Of a DNA stretch of 64,000 bases, positions 42,277 to 54,418 are shown in pieces. Made by a program: the position numbers and the translations under genes. Position 1 is the stretch's first letter. Every line of letters begins with the position of its first letter. This stretch comes from Isoetes taiwanensis. Its lineage: Eukaryota > Streptophyta > Lycopodiopsida > Isoetales > Isoetaceae. The notes below the pieces were generated by a model. It ran no database searches and was not told the origin of the DNA. It saw nothing but the letters and a program-made list of their open reading frames with translations. The DNA lies in the NCBI GenBank assembly GCA_021234155.1, contig JAJEKV010000006.1, positions 4,933,727 to 4,997,726 on the forward strand. The letters run 5' to 3'.

Positions 42277-43934
42277 TGTGACGCTCCCTGAATATATACG
42301 ACCCCCGGCCATATACATACGGGGACTTTCCCCTCCCATGGCAACCATCTCGCCATGAGCAGGGCCCTCCGTCTAACTCGGGCCATCTATAAGAAGATGC
42401 TCAAGTGAAGGACACAGAGGGGTCATTCGGCCCACGCCGTCAATGGGGCTCCTACGTCGCGGAAGCGTGAATACATGTTAGCACCGAACATAAATCATAT
42501 ATAAATAACCACCACGAAGGGTGGCACATCCATCCAAATACCAACGGCAAAGAATATGCATCTAATACTAAGGAAAACACCCAAACCCCAGGTTCTACCC
42601 TGGTTCAGACTCCTGTGAGGATAGACTGACGGCTCGGTCTCAAGAGATCAGCAGACAGAGGTATAACCTGGCGTTGGCTGGCATAGAACAGTGGCTAGGG
42701 TTGTCCACTCCATCCGCCCCTCCTGTGCACACTTTGCAGATAGGTCGATTCACGCTATGGCTTCGCTATAGCCTTCCGGAGACGCAGACTCGAGGTATCA
42801 CCCTTTTGAGTCTACTCCAGGGTTCATGACGCCCCGGTCCGATGAGGCAGGTCAGGGAAGCGTCCCCTTCCAGGATCACAGTGGTTCTATGGGTGAGCTA
42901 GAGAATACGTGCCGCATCAGCGACCCCCGCATCCGTACCCGACTTACTCACCCTAAATCTACTCAAAGTGCATGGTGCCCCATACGGGTCACACCACTAC
43001 ACCCAGGGAGTGTCAGACCCATACCCGGCCCTCTACGTGACCGGTTATCAGGCCTAGCCCACTGTAGGAGTCTCAGGAGCCTTTTATGTTCGTGCAAGAC
43101 CCCACCCCCACTTCACCACTGCGTCCCTTCTCTGGTGCTAAGCCATTCCATAGCATCTACGACCCGGTGGTCTCTTGTACACAGGCCGCATTATTGGGAT
43201 AATACAGGGCTCTATCTAGGAGCATACTACAATATATGGCCTCAGAGGTCTCTACCCCCCGTAATCCCCCATCTTTGGAGTGCTAACTAAGCAAAGAACT
43301 ATCAATCCATCCTTTGAGAGCAAAAACCAGAATCAAAATATAAAGAGAACTTACCTTTACAACCAAGGGTTAGTTCCTACCACCAAAACACAGAGAAAAC
43401 ATACAAAACAACACAACAAGTGCCCAACAGGCGCCACCCTAGAATATCACCCTATACCAGCCACCGAATTCAATTCCCCCTAGAACCGCTTGTCATTTGG
43501 TGCTTCCATCTTCCCCGGACTTGACGCTCACCGGGCTACAGTGCACGCGCGCTTGGCAAAGGTGGCGCGGCTTTTGGCAAGAGGTAGGTGCTCGCCTTGT
43601 CGGCGCCAAAAAGGTGGCTTCGGCTCCGGCTGGTCGATTATGGCTGATATGGGAGGTGGTGATCCACCCTCGATGGTTCAAATTAGCATCCACCATGCTG
43701 GGCTAATCGAAGTTTGGCGGTGGCTCTTTCCCAAACCATAATTAGCTTAATTACCCCTTTTAAATATTAATCCCTAAATTATAGGTTATTATCCTTAATA
43801 ATTAAATTAGCATAGCTAATTTAATCCCTTTTAGGTTAACCCCCTAGGTTACCATACCCCATGGTGGCGTATCTATCCTGGGTGACGTGTCAATATATTT
43901 ATATGTATACCGTATAAATACTTGGAACGTCACA
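42277..43934 (-). repeat. 3' LTR of the LARD-like element
   Basis: Left LTR, 3' with respect to the element. Nearly identical to 50836-52497 for most of its length, differing by small indels around 42590-42680 and 43500-43600. A 154-codon plus-strand frame inside it (42826-43290) is not conserved as a frame in the other LTR and is not a gene. Confidence 0.9.
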
Positions 43935-43954
43935 TTCTCCCCACCTTAAAAATG
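43935..43954 (-). other. Polypurine tract
   Basis: The minus strand reads TTTTTAAGGTGGGGAGAA directly before the TGTGACG LTR start. AAGGTGGGGAGAA is typical of plant Ty3/Gypsy polypurine tracts, the primer for plus-strand DNA synthesis. Confidence 0.8.
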
Positions 43955-46900
43955 ATGCTGTCCTCAGCATCAAGATTGCTGTTGTTGCAGGGCAACACAT
44001 CATACAGTGGAAGGAAGTCTCCCCTCCTTAAAGAGATAGCGTGAGATTATAAGTCACACAGACGTTGTCATGGTCAAAGTGATTAAGTTTGAAAAGAAGC
44101 AGACATGATCATCGCTTAGGACTGTCAAAAGTGAACAGTCTATCTATTTTAGAAATCATTCTTTCTATACCTACAGGTAACTGATTATATTAAAGACAGG
44201 TATAGATATAAAGAACTTTTATTTGTTGTTATATTATAATACAGAGTTACTAACCTCGCACTGTTTAGTAGAAGGTCATTCTAATCATATTAACTTTTGT
44301 ATATATGTTTATTATATTCGCCCTTCACTTTGCAAGTGATTTTATTACAGCGAGCCTTAATGTAATTTTACATCTAAATTTTGTCAAGTCATACATTGCT
44401 ATCGTGAGTGCTTAGATGCCCCTGAGATTTATAGTTACGCTTTTATAGAATTATATGTTGTACTGTATTTGCCATTTTGACCTATATACTTTAATATTAA
44501 CTACAGACAGACGTTCTTCATTGATTATTCATAACCTTGGTATAACATTATGTAAGTCTCATTATTCCCTCAGAAGTTTGTGTAAGACATATATACTTAT
44601 CTCCTTCTATTATATTTGATTATATGTTTAAATAGTTTGCTCCTTTCGATTATCGTTAATGTTTCCACACTCACACTCTCTATCTTTAGCATAGATTATA
44701 ATCACATGAGGACACATATTAATTCATTGGTTATGTTTATACATTTACCAGACGTCTCGATATCTTTACATTTGAATTACTTATTTATTTTATTGCTATT
44801 TTCGTAAATTTATCACACATACAGACACTGCTATATTTACAGGGCACAGGTACAGCTGACATATACATTCGACGTAACTGGTACCGCCCCGGTCGCTATC
44901 CGGCAGTGCTATGGCTATGCAAATGTCCTATATCACAGAAGACCAGCTGTGACCATGGTGTCTACGGCGGAAGCATCGAAAGCATGCCTGGTCTGTGCTG
45001 AGCCTGTTATATGGCAATGACTGAGCAGGTCCTGGGCTCTTACTCGAAGTGGGAATAAGGAGTGTTAAAGTATCCTTATTTTGGATGGTTACTCGAGAAA
45101 TTGGTTTGACGATGTTTGGTATCTGATTGAAACACTGGACCTAATAATTCGGAGGATGGATTTACGATGCGGCATATATGTTGCCATTCAACGTAGAAGG
45201 AGACTGGATATAGCACCATATATCTGATGGAGAAGTGATTTATGATTATCTAGCGTAGACCACGTTAAAGAGGTACTATAGTAAGGTGGAAAACTGGATT
45301 ATAAATACCCAGCGCATGAAAGGGAGATTACTTTAGAAGTGTAGGTTTCGACAATGGTGGTGAAGGTATAGAATGTTGACCTACTTGAGTTGAGGTATGA
45401 TTCGCTGAACGGTAAAGAATAATATCGTATGAGGATGTTGATCCATAGGCTATGGATTATATAATTACACATACGTTGCGTTTCGTAAGGAGATTGATGT
45501 TCCGGAGGCGTGAAATAAAGATGCAAGATTATAGACGACTAAGAAGACCACGTAGCCTCGTGGATATGTTTAATGACGTTGGTGAAATGCATGACCATTA
45601 TGCATGGTAGAAATTAAGGAAATGGACACATGTTATGTCTGCTGGAAGCATCGAGATGCCGTATAACAGACTGGAGAATAGTGTGGAACGTAGTTTCCAC
45701 CTAAAGTCAAAAGAAGACGACAATTGGTAGGAACAGGCGCAACCATCGAAAAGCTGCAAGGCATGTTGGATCTTTGGTGAAGCCAGACTATGAAGGAAAG
45801 TTGACCTTCAACTAATGATGCATTAGGAAGGTAAGTAATGTATCCACACGACAAGTGGGAGACAAGAGGTGCTTGAAAGTTGTTGTAAACAACGTTTCAA
45901 ATATAGAGAGTTTGGAATGACACGTTGAATGTACCAAAGTCTAGAGTATGAACAAGGTAGGCGCCCAATGAACATCTCACCAAGGAGGATGTGTTCTGGA
46001 CTGGGTATCGTGTGTGTATTCCGAGGAGTAACTCCGCGTTGGTATATGTGTACTAGGACCATTTAATAGTAAAACATAACTAAAAGAAGATAGGATATAT
46101 ACTAGAACTTTTAGTTCACATTCCATATGAATACGGAAGTAATGAAGATAAGAGTTCTTATACTAGAGATGAAACATGTCCACAAGGAACTTGGGGTTTG
46201 CCCCTGTGGAAATTATGACTGGAGCTTGAGGACGAAGGCAAGGTAAGGTTAGTGGTGTCGAAACCACAACATGTGTACGGTACTAGATAACCAAGTTGGG
46301 GAATTAAGTTGGCCGCAAGTCGGAATCCTATGTCAACAAGTTACATAGGAGTCTAGACTTAAGGTTGGTGCACACATGTTACTATATCATATAATAACAA
46401 CGTAGCGGTCTTGAATGTAGGAAGGATTTAGTAGTATTACATACTACAGTAGTGAGGAGATCAAAGATGTTAATTGTGATATTTAGATGTATATCATATT
46501 AAAAGATAGAAGAATAGCCGTACGAGGTGAGTGAAACATTACTTAACAAGGTGTAAAGAATAAGCATAATGATATGCTTATATACGAAGATATTGGGTTA
46601 GGTATGTTTTACCAGAGATAAGCATTCAAGCTACCCCAATGTTTAGAGTTGACTATCTTAGATACGTCGCACCAAGGAAGATGAGAAAAGTTTAAATCAG
46701 TGAGAATAGCTAGAGTAAGTCTAGCATATACGGTGATGTTATATTCAAAAAACATCCCGAGGATAGTTGGAATAGTGTTGGAATAACCGATAATGAGAGC
46801 TTAGCTACTCAAAGGTTCTAGATACCAATGAATTACTTCATTGTTATAAGCTGAGAGCATTTATTTGGTTTTGGAAATAAAAAGATGTATAAATTATCGC

Positions 46901-49790
46901 GTCCCCCTGATGGAAGCAAAGAAGGAGTACGATGACTTCGGCGATTATACCTTTAGGGGCAACCGAGAAGAGGCAATACATAGGAATTCTAAGTCCCGAT
47001 AAAGAAATTCAAGACGGAGTGTATAGATCAGAAGGGGCAAGATTTATAGACCAATAGTCCATATATCCTAAAAATTACCCTACTTGCGGGGAACAATTCT
47101 AAATGCTGAAGTAGGAGGTGGAGCATCCGTTGCCTTGAGGCATAGATCCGTTAGAGATTATGACTTTGAAACTCTTAAGAGGGTAAGGAATTGAATAATC
47201 ATATGGCGGTTACTAACGAAGATTGAAACATTGGGTTTTCCTATTAGAAGACCAGGAGGTTTTAGTGCCTCCACTTCATTATGAGGGAGTCAAAGACGGC
47301 AGCATTTGAAGCTGATCAAAAGCTGAAGTCGACCTGATACTTAATAACAATAGGTTAATTGTAACTAAGTATGGGTGGTATGGAACACAAAGGATCCTTA
47401 GCGAAAGAAGCCTTTAGAAAAGCTCCTCATCTTGGGTAGTAAACCTTCGGAATTATGGCATAATCCCATGGGTGGTATGATAGTGTATATACACGACTGG
47501 GATACCATAAGGGACTAAAGGGATGGTTAAAGTAGCTGGGGATCCTATCAAAAATGTAGGCAGCATATAGATTTCCAACATAGAGTTGGCCACTGCCCAG
47601 TTGGGAAGTCGGTGGCTCAGCCACATTATAAAGGTACATAGCCACTTTAGCTAAGTTAGAGCAGAGCTCTAGCATTGTGGATGCGGAGATATGTTTATTA
47701 TGTACATACCATGTACAGGTACGATAAACATCTTAGGGAGGTAATTTAGGTGGCGACATAAGGCGAGAAAGACGAGCGTATCCCTAAGTTATAGATGCAG
47801 GGTCTGGAGATACGTTCGAAATTCAATCCGTTGCATGCTAGGGTATGATGTGGTAGTTGGCACTTGAAATAAATGTCAACGGCCAATAGAATAAAGCTTA
47901 AGGTAGTGGGGTTGAGTAGTACAATAGTACAATTCCAGGATAAGTAGCGAATAGCAGTTACCTGCTAAATGTTCGAATGTGTCTTGCATAGACACCTAAG
48001 ACTAGCTTGCCCACATGATCCATACCTGGATCAGGCAGAGGTGATGCCATGGTTACATGGGGTTGCAAGTTAACACATACAGGACTCGAATATTGATACA
48101 AGTCCGGGTTATATTAAACGTAGGTAATTGTAGAAAGGCTCACAAAATACAAGGCAAGCACCTTGATGACTCCAGGTAATTTACGAAGGCTCACCCGCTC
48201 TTAGGCCATGACTATGGCTTAAATGAAGATGCCAAGTCATTTGGAATGCCAGAACAGCGCTATAGCATCATGAGAGAGAAATGTAATGACTAACATTTCC
48301 AGGATGTAGGACAATGTTGAATCATAACCCCCAATGATAGGTGGGTTAACAATATAGGGAGCATATAATAGCGGCTTAAAAGCGACAAGACGGTTAATGA
48401 ATACATAAAGGAGTAATTGGATTGGTGACTCTACTGAATAAAGATCACAGTCAAAGAGTGAAATATGTAGCTGTGGCAGGTGTAAGGGTCGGAATACTGA
48501 AAATCGATCATAGAATTAGAAAACATATTGAAGAAGAGAAGGAATAAAGGACCCTGATGCATGATATTTAGCAATCTGGATAGAAAGGTTATTTCCTAAC
48601 ATGAAGGTTAGTCTTGGCTAACATGCAAAGATATACCTGCAGCTTGAAAGGCAGCAAGAGCCGAAAAACTCTTTAAAGATTTGGTGTATGGCTTAGGGAA
48701 GAAGACGTCCATGTCTTAGGACAAAATGGTGAATTGAGTTCACCAAGGACCTTTTTTTATAAATAGATAGATAGGTAGATAGCATTTATACGTCATGCCA
48801 TATTGGCAGCGTCCATGAGGACATATGATGGACCCCCAGGGACTTGAACACAAGATCTCTGAATAGAGGAGGCCTATCTTGAGGGGTCTTTGGGTGGTAC
48901 TGTCCTTTGGGATATTCACATAATTCCTTGGAATATGTAAGTTCATTGGCAGAACCTAAAGACGTTTAGGTAGTAAAGTAATGGTTGGAACATTTTGCTC
49001 GGACCTTGCCTAGGTACCCTCGAAGGAGGTGAGTAATCAACAATGGTTGGGTGGCATTGGAATGTACGAGAGAACAACTCCAAAAGATGGTAGACTGCTG
49101 TCACTTTGACAAGCGTGTGGCACAGATAATTAATCACATCCATATAGACGGTGAAGTGTAGCACAAAATGTTGACATTATTGTGGGGGTTCTAACACAAG
49201 CACTCACTACGTATTACAGAGTTGGTACCGTGGTCTGGGAAAATGGTCCATAAAAAGAACACGACCATTGAGAAGAAGTAGTGAGGGGTGGTAGGATTAA
49301 AGCTACCCATGGTCTAGAGGGGTGCTACATGGCAGTCCCTAGTTGGTTGGGCGAAAAGAGATCCTTCTCTGGGAAATGAGACGAGTCAAGGTTTAGACAC
49401 TAGAGAGAGACAATGTTAATTATAATTATGTCTATAAAGCATTACTTATATAACGTCGAATAAGGGCTACTATAAAGCATATGAATGTAGTATGGATTGA
49501 ATCATGGCAAGGCCCGAAGAAATTGTGTTATCAAGGCATCTACCAAAGGAAAAAAAATAATTAAAGTTATAGGTCGCGAAACGCCGATAACTGGACATTA
49601 TTATCGTCGCCTAAAGAATATCCAAGGATATACGCATGCTGCTATTCTAGAGAATTGCCATGTCGTTGTTAATTAAATTCCGGAATTAGTCCCACCAAGT
49701 GAGTTGATGTTGTCATAACAAGTTGGTCGTACTTGCTAGATTACGTCGTGTCAATTTGGTCGGTTTATTCCTAGGGGATACTAGCTTTAT
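43955..49790. other. Interior of the LARD-like element, non-coding
   Basis: About 5.8 kb without recognisable proteins. Frames are short (under 85 codons) on both strands. From about 45 kb rightward the plus strand shows more G than C in most lines I counted by eye, while 44.0-44.9 kb is pyrimidine-rich. I see no nested element with clear ends. Confidence 0.55.
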
Positions 49791-49834
49791 ATATGGTTAA
49801 CAGTTATCCGGTTGACTATGGCAGAGAGAGGTCG

Positions 49835-50050
49835 ACTCCCATGGCTATGACAAGGCTATGGCGAAAGAGCTTGCTCCGGCGGCTATGGCGGAAGAGCTTG
49901 CTCCGGTGGCTATGGCGAAAGAGCTTGCTCCGGCGGCTATGGCGAAGAGCTTGCTCCGGCTATGGCGAAAAAGAGCTTGCTTTCAACGGGCTATGGCGAA
50001 AGAGCTTGCTCCGGTGGCTATGGCGAAAGAGCTTGCTCCGGCGGAGTTTT
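49835..50050 (+). repeat. 27-bp minisatellite inside the LARD-like element
   Basis: Seven to eight units of GGCTATGGCGAAAGAGCTTG plus CTCCGGC, with variants (GCGGAAGAG; a shortened GCGAAGAGCTTGC unit; one with CTTTCAACG). The period is 27 bp, so frames remain open. One frame reads a nine-residue period AMAKELAPA. It lies near the 5' side of the element, where gag would start, but on the opposite strand. Confidence 0.85.
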
Positions 50051-50149
50051 TGCATCCACAACGTGTGTTTACCAAAGGCACGCCTCTAATTTAGATATGG
50101 AATAGATGCACTATAAATATTAGAAAAAGCATTATATCACTTCAAGAAA

Positions 50150-50220
50150 GAAGTTGGCTTATTGGTAAAGGTGTTGGCTTGGGTGCAGAAGGTCAGGGGT
50201 TCAATCCCATGATGTACCTT
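50150..50220 (+). repeat. tRNA-like sequence 1 in the LARD-like element
   Basis: TGGCTTATTGG (50155-50165) resembles a Pol III A box, and GGTTCAATCC (50198-50207) a B box, 43 nt apart as in real tRNAs. The B box sits in a short stem (AGGGG...CCCAT). It could be a SINE head or a captured tRNA. Confidence 0.5.
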
Positions 50221-50295
50221 TTTCTTAAACGAACTGCTAACTGAATAAAATAGAATATTAGATATGTATAATAAAGCAGTAGAACATTATAAGTT

Positions 50296-50366
50296 ATATA
50301 TAGATAGTTGGCAAGATGGAAAGAGTGTTGGATTGGAAGTAGGAGGTCACGGGTTCAAAACGCGGG
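50296..50366 (+). repeat. tRNA-like sequence 2 in the LARD-like element
   Basis: TTGGCAAGATGG (50308-50319) and GGTTCAAAAC (50352-50361) are spaced 44 nt apart, the same arrangement as sequence 1. It also shares GTGTTGG.TTGG.AG..GGTCA..GGTTCAA with it. The two are probably diverged copies. Confidence 0.45.
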
Positions 50367-50820
50367 CGAAAAAGGAAAAATGTTCTTTTTCCGCGTATTT
50401 TTATACGGCGGACCGTATGGGGCGCTGCGATCCTTATACGGCTTCAGTTCGTCGAGAAAAACACCTCCAAAGACAGCAACGCCCCTTTTGATTTTTAGGC
50501 GGCCTGTTGTCTTTTCGACCTCGGGAGACGTGCCCCTTAGGGTATTTGGGAGGTGCCCGATCCATTGGAGACGTTTTCGCCTTCATCCGAACTACCTACA
50601 AAAAGTTATAGCCCATCCAAACTTGGGTCCTCCAGTCACACCTTTTTCCCTCCGAAATCACCCTAAACTTCCTAAACCTCAAACAATTTGTTACATCAAC
50701 CTAGCACAAGACTAAATCACCGAAAAGTTAGGCAGTCCAACTAGCTTAAACTCCCGCTCAACTACCGGACTAACGGGTTAGAGATTTGGTCAGTGCTATG
50801 ATTCTGGACAACCAAAATCA

Positions 50821-50835
50821 TGGCTCTGATACCAC
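50821..50835 (-). other. Primer-binding site for initiator tRNA-Met
   Basis: The minus strand reads GTGGTATCAGAGCCA immediately after the 5' LTR. TGGTATCAGAGC is the classic plant iMet primer site for minus-strand DNA synthesis. This fixes the element orientation as minus. Confidence 0.9.
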
Positions 50836-52497
50836 TGTGACGCTCCCTGAATATATACGACCCCCGGCCATATACATACGGGGATTTTCCCCTCCCATGG
50901 CAACCATCTCGCCATGAGCAGGGCCCTCCGTCTAACTCGGGCCATCTATAAGAAGATGCTCAAGTGAAGGACACAGAGGGGTCATTCGGCCCACGCCTTC
51001 AATGGGGCTCCTACGTCGCGGAAGCGTGAATACATGTTAGCACCGAACATAAATCATATATAAATAACCACCACGAAGGGTGGCACATCCATCCAAATAC
51101 CAACGGCAAAGAATATGCATCTAATACTAAGGAAAACACCCAAACCCCGTGTTCTACCCCTCGTTCGACTCTCTGGAGGATAGACCGACGGCTCGGTCTC
51201 AAGAGATCAGCCAGCGCAGGTATAACCCGGCGCTATCGGCATAGAACAAATGGCTAGGGTTGTCCACTCCATCCGCCCCTCCTGTGCACACTTTGCAGAT
51301 AGGTCGATTCACGCTATGGCTTCGCTATAGCCTTCCGGAGACGCAGACTCGAGGTATCACCCTTTTGAGTCTACTCCAGGGTTCATGACGCCCGGTCCGA
51401 TGAGGCAGGTCGAAGCGTCCCCCTTCCGTGATCACAATGGTTCTATGGGTGAGCTAGAGAATACGCGGCGCATCAACGACCCGCATCCGTACCCGACTTA
51501 CTCACCCTAAATCTACTCAAAGTGCATGGTGCCCCATACGGGTCACACCACTACACCCCTGGAGTGTCGGACCCATACCCGCCCCTCGTGGACGGTTATC
51601 GCCTAGCCCACTTGTAGGAGTCTCGTGAGCCTTTTTATGTTCGTGTGCAAGACCCCACCCCCACTTCACCACTGCGTCCCTTCTCTGGTGCTAAGCCATT
51701 CCATAGCATCTACGACCCGGTGGTCTCTTGTACACAGGCCGCATTATTGGGATAATACAGGGCTCTATCTAGGAGCATACTACAATATATGGCCTCAGAG
51801 GTCTCTACCCCCCGTAATCCCCCATCTTTGGAGTGCTAACTAAGCAAAGAACTATCAATCCATCCTTTGAGAGCAAAAACCAGAATCAAAATATAAAGAG
51901 AACTTACCTTTACAACCAAGGGTTAGTTCCTACCACCAAAACACAGAGAAAACATACAAAACAACACAACAAGTGCCCAACAGGGGCGCTACCCTAGAAT
52001 ATCAGCCTATACTAGCCACCGACCTGAATTCCTGCTAGAACCGTTGTCATTTGGTGCTTCCATCTTCCTGGGACTTGACGTTCAGCTCTGGCTACACAGG
52101 TACGTGCTTGGCAAAGGTGGCGCTCAGCTTGGCAAGAGGTAGGTGCTCAGCTTGTCAGGCGCTCAGCTCCTCAAAGGTGGCGCTCAGCTCCGCTTGGTCG
52201 ATTATGGCTGATATGGGAGGTGGTGATCCACCCTGATGGTTCAAATTAGCATCCACCATGCTGGCCAATCGAGTTTGGCCAGGTGGCGCCTTCCCAAACC
52301 ATAATTAGCTTAATTACCCCTTTTAAATATTAATCCCTAAATTATAGGTTATTATCCTTAATAATTAAATTAGCATAGCTAATTTAATCCCTTTTAGGTT
52401 AACCCCCTAGGTTACCATACCCCATGGTGGCGTATCTATCCTGGGTGACGTGTCAATATATTTATATGTATACCGTATAAATACTTGGAACGTCACA
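50836..52497 (-). repeat. 5' LTR of the LARD-like element
   Basis: Right LTR, 5' with respect to the element, partner of 42277-43934. It contains the same blocks in the same order and ends in ACGTCACA before the right GAACT copy. Confidence 0.9.
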
Positions 52498-52502
52498 GAA
52501 CT
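52498..52502 (+). other. Target-site duplication GAACT, right copy
   Basis: Matches 42272-42276. LINE-B sequence resumes directly to its right. Confidence 0.9.
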
Positions 52503-53040
52503 CAATGGTTCGCTAGATGGAATGTGCAGGAGCACAGGTGCATACATGTGCAAACAAAGGCAGATCACCATAGCTTGAGGCAATATCTTGACGCTTGCTT
52601 CCTCGACAAGCTTTAGGATGCCAGTGCTCTTGAATAGGTCAAGACAACACACTACCAGCGCCACATAAAACCCACATTAGAATGAGGCCCGCAATGCTAC
52701 CTGCGTACCCACTTGCCTATGAAAAAGGCACAGACTAACTGCCTCCATTCGCATAGGGGCACACCATCTTCGAAATGAGACAGGCAAATGGATTGGTGAG
52801 CCACGCCAGGATATGCTTTGTCAATGCTGCCAAATGGGAGTCATTGAGGATGAATCTCATACCTTTCATGATCAAATCCAGACGCGCTATGCTGAGTTGG
52901 TCAGGCCTGGCCATCCGCACGGCTTTCGTACGGATGTTGGGATCATACCTTCAGGAGGTCATGGACATGCGAGATCAGCTATGTCCTCGGGCACACACTT
53001 GACATGTATATATACATATATTTCATGATGATGTATACTT
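52503..53040 (+). mobile_element. LINE-B part 3 (C-terminal end)
   Basis: Resumes LINE-B: WFARWNVQEHRC, a degraded linker, then the Cys/His knuckle CQCCQMGVIEDESHTFHDQI, which corresponds to the same region of LINE-D near 63850-63960. The 3' end runs to about 53040 in TATATATACATATATTT sequence. Multiple stops make it non-functional. Confidence 0.75.
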
Positions 53041-53073
53041 GTACAGTTTGACAGCATTCTTATTACTACCACG

Positions 53074-53206
53074 ATTTTTCCCTCGAAAACCCTTCCGGGG
53101 GAGGGGGGGAGGGAGAGAGAGAGGGGGTTTAACCCGGACAGTAATAAGTTTGTTGCGCTCCTTCTGGGTCCCATAGGTCGATTGGTCTCAGAGGACGATA
53201 AAAATC
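53074..53206 (-). repeat. Dispersed repeat R, copy 2 (reverse)
   Basis: On the minus strand: TTTTTATCGTC, GAGACCAATCGACC, TATGGGACCC, then a spacer, TTAAACCCCCTC, a polypyrimidine run and GGAAGGGTTTTCGAGGGAAAA. The order matches copies at 7624 and 60359. The plus-strand G/A-rich run at 53098-53128 lies inside it. Confidence 0.7.
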
Positions 53207-53724
53207 ACTCTTCCTTTCTTACTTTCTTTCTTCTCATTTTTAGCTATATTTTTTCCTTCATATTTATATGAACTCTCAATGGTTCAACACACACAAAAAA
53301 CCCCTATTTTTTAATAAACCTTTTTTACTCCAGCAAAAAACTTGTAAAAACCATTTGCCAATTGCCAAAATAATGATTCTTGAGTGCATGATTTATTAAT
53401 TAATTCATTAATTTATTTTGTTTATAATCCATGTGAAGCTGAGGCATCTAGAAAGTCGCTTGATAATGGATCTTTTATGGGTTGCAAGTCTATTGCAAAG
53501 AAGAAGGGTCGATGACCTGAACCACCGCCTCATCTCTATTGTATATTGCCATCTGCACACACATGATAAGATATAGGTCCTGCTCCGCCACAAGTACATA
53601 ATCTACCATGCTAGATCTCCAACCCAAATTCTCCCACCGACGAGTACAGAAGGAGGATGGTCATGATGAGAGTCCAATGTAAATAACCAAGTTGAAGATG
53701 TTGCACATCTAAAGCAACTATATA
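53207..53724. other. Intergenic, nothing recognised
   Basis: AT-rich DNA with stops in all frames. Short minus-strand frames at 53408-53599 and 53611-53832 show no domain. Confidence 0.5.
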
Positions 53725-53901
53725 TTCTAAATGAGGTGCACCCTGGACTACCACAGTCGTCGGATTCATCGATCCTACGACCCAGATCGTATGTTGGAAC
53801 CTCTGGGCACCTTTTGTTCCGCTTATAGTCATTTACGATTGGAGGCGCCTATGATTTTGAAATATGAAATACGATTTCTCCTAAGGTTTTGAGGGAATAT
53901 C
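53725..53901 (+). repeat. 190-bp direct repeat, left copy
   Basis: From TATTCTAAATGAGGTGCACC through TTTTGAGGGAATATCG, about 90% alike with 54163-54344. The pair encloses about 260 bp that include a tRNA-like sequence. Confidence 0.85.
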
Positions 53902-53944
53902 GAACCTCTATACGGCTTTGCCTAAGATTTTAGAATATGAAATA

Positions 53945-54023
53945 CAGGGGCTTGAACCTCTACCAAAATAATTCAATGTCTTAATAAGACTACTTTAACC
54001 AATGTACCCAGTGAGCTAATGTG
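53945..54023 (-). repeat. tRNA-derived SINE-like sequence
   Basis: The minus strand reads ATTAGCTCACTGGGTACATT (A-box region), then GTCTTATTAAGAC (a possible stem) and AGAGGTTCAAGCCCCT (B box in a partial T-arm). The box spacing of about 60 nt is longer than in most tRNAs. It is probably a tRNA pseudogene or SINE head, not a working tRNA. Confidence 0.45.
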
Positions 54024-54162
54024 ATTATTTTTTATCTTAAATCTATGTTTTTTTTTATAACAACCCATTCAATTGTTTTAGGGATATATGGTCTATGGTT
54101 TCATAAATTGTTATTTTTACATCCATATCAAATCCCCCTGGACCCCCCTGTTATTTTGCTAC

Positions 54163-54344
54163 ATATTCTAAACGAGGTGCACCCTGGACTACCATAGTCG
54201 TCGGATTCGTCGATCCTATGACCCAGATTGTATGTTGGAGCCTTTGGGCACCTCTCGTTTGGCTTATAATCATTTATGATTGGAGGCGCCTATGATTTTG
54301 AAATATAAAATACGATTTCTCCTAAGATTTTGAGGGAATATCGT
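54163..54344 (+). repeat. 190-bp direct repeat, right copy
   Basis: Partner of 53725-53901. A minus-strand purine-rich run (CAGGGGGGTCCAGGGGG) sits just to its left. With the direct repeats this recalls a TRIM element, but TG...CA ends and a primer site are not evident. Confidence 0.8.
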
Positions 54345-54418
54345 GTGACAGGGTGGCCTTCGCCAGCTGACGTGCATGGGCAAAAATATCTGTAACATGT
54401 CCGCAACCAGAGGGTTGA

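Larger units (their letters stand above)
42277..52497 (-). mobile_element. 10.2-kb LARD-like LTR retrotransposon
   Basis: LTRs at 42277-43934 and 50836-52497 (1,658 and 1,662 bp) begin TGTGACGCTCCC and end GGAACGTCACA, with 5-bp target duplications GAACT. Orientation is minus. A primer-binding site matching the initiator tRNA-Met 3' end lies next to the right LTR, and a polypurine tract lies next to the left LTR. The 6.9-kb interior has no frame above 100 codons and no gag, protease, RT, RNase H or integrase motif that I can find on either strand. Long LTRs, priming signals and a non-coding interior are the signature of LARDs (large retrotransposon derivatives). It would need proteins from an autonomous relative; the PPT style suggests Ty3/Gypsy. 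Confidence 0.8.

Noticed and set aside
42826-43290. 154-codon plus-strand frame
   Set aside because: It lies inside an LTR and is not kept as a frame in the paired LTR, so it is not a gene.
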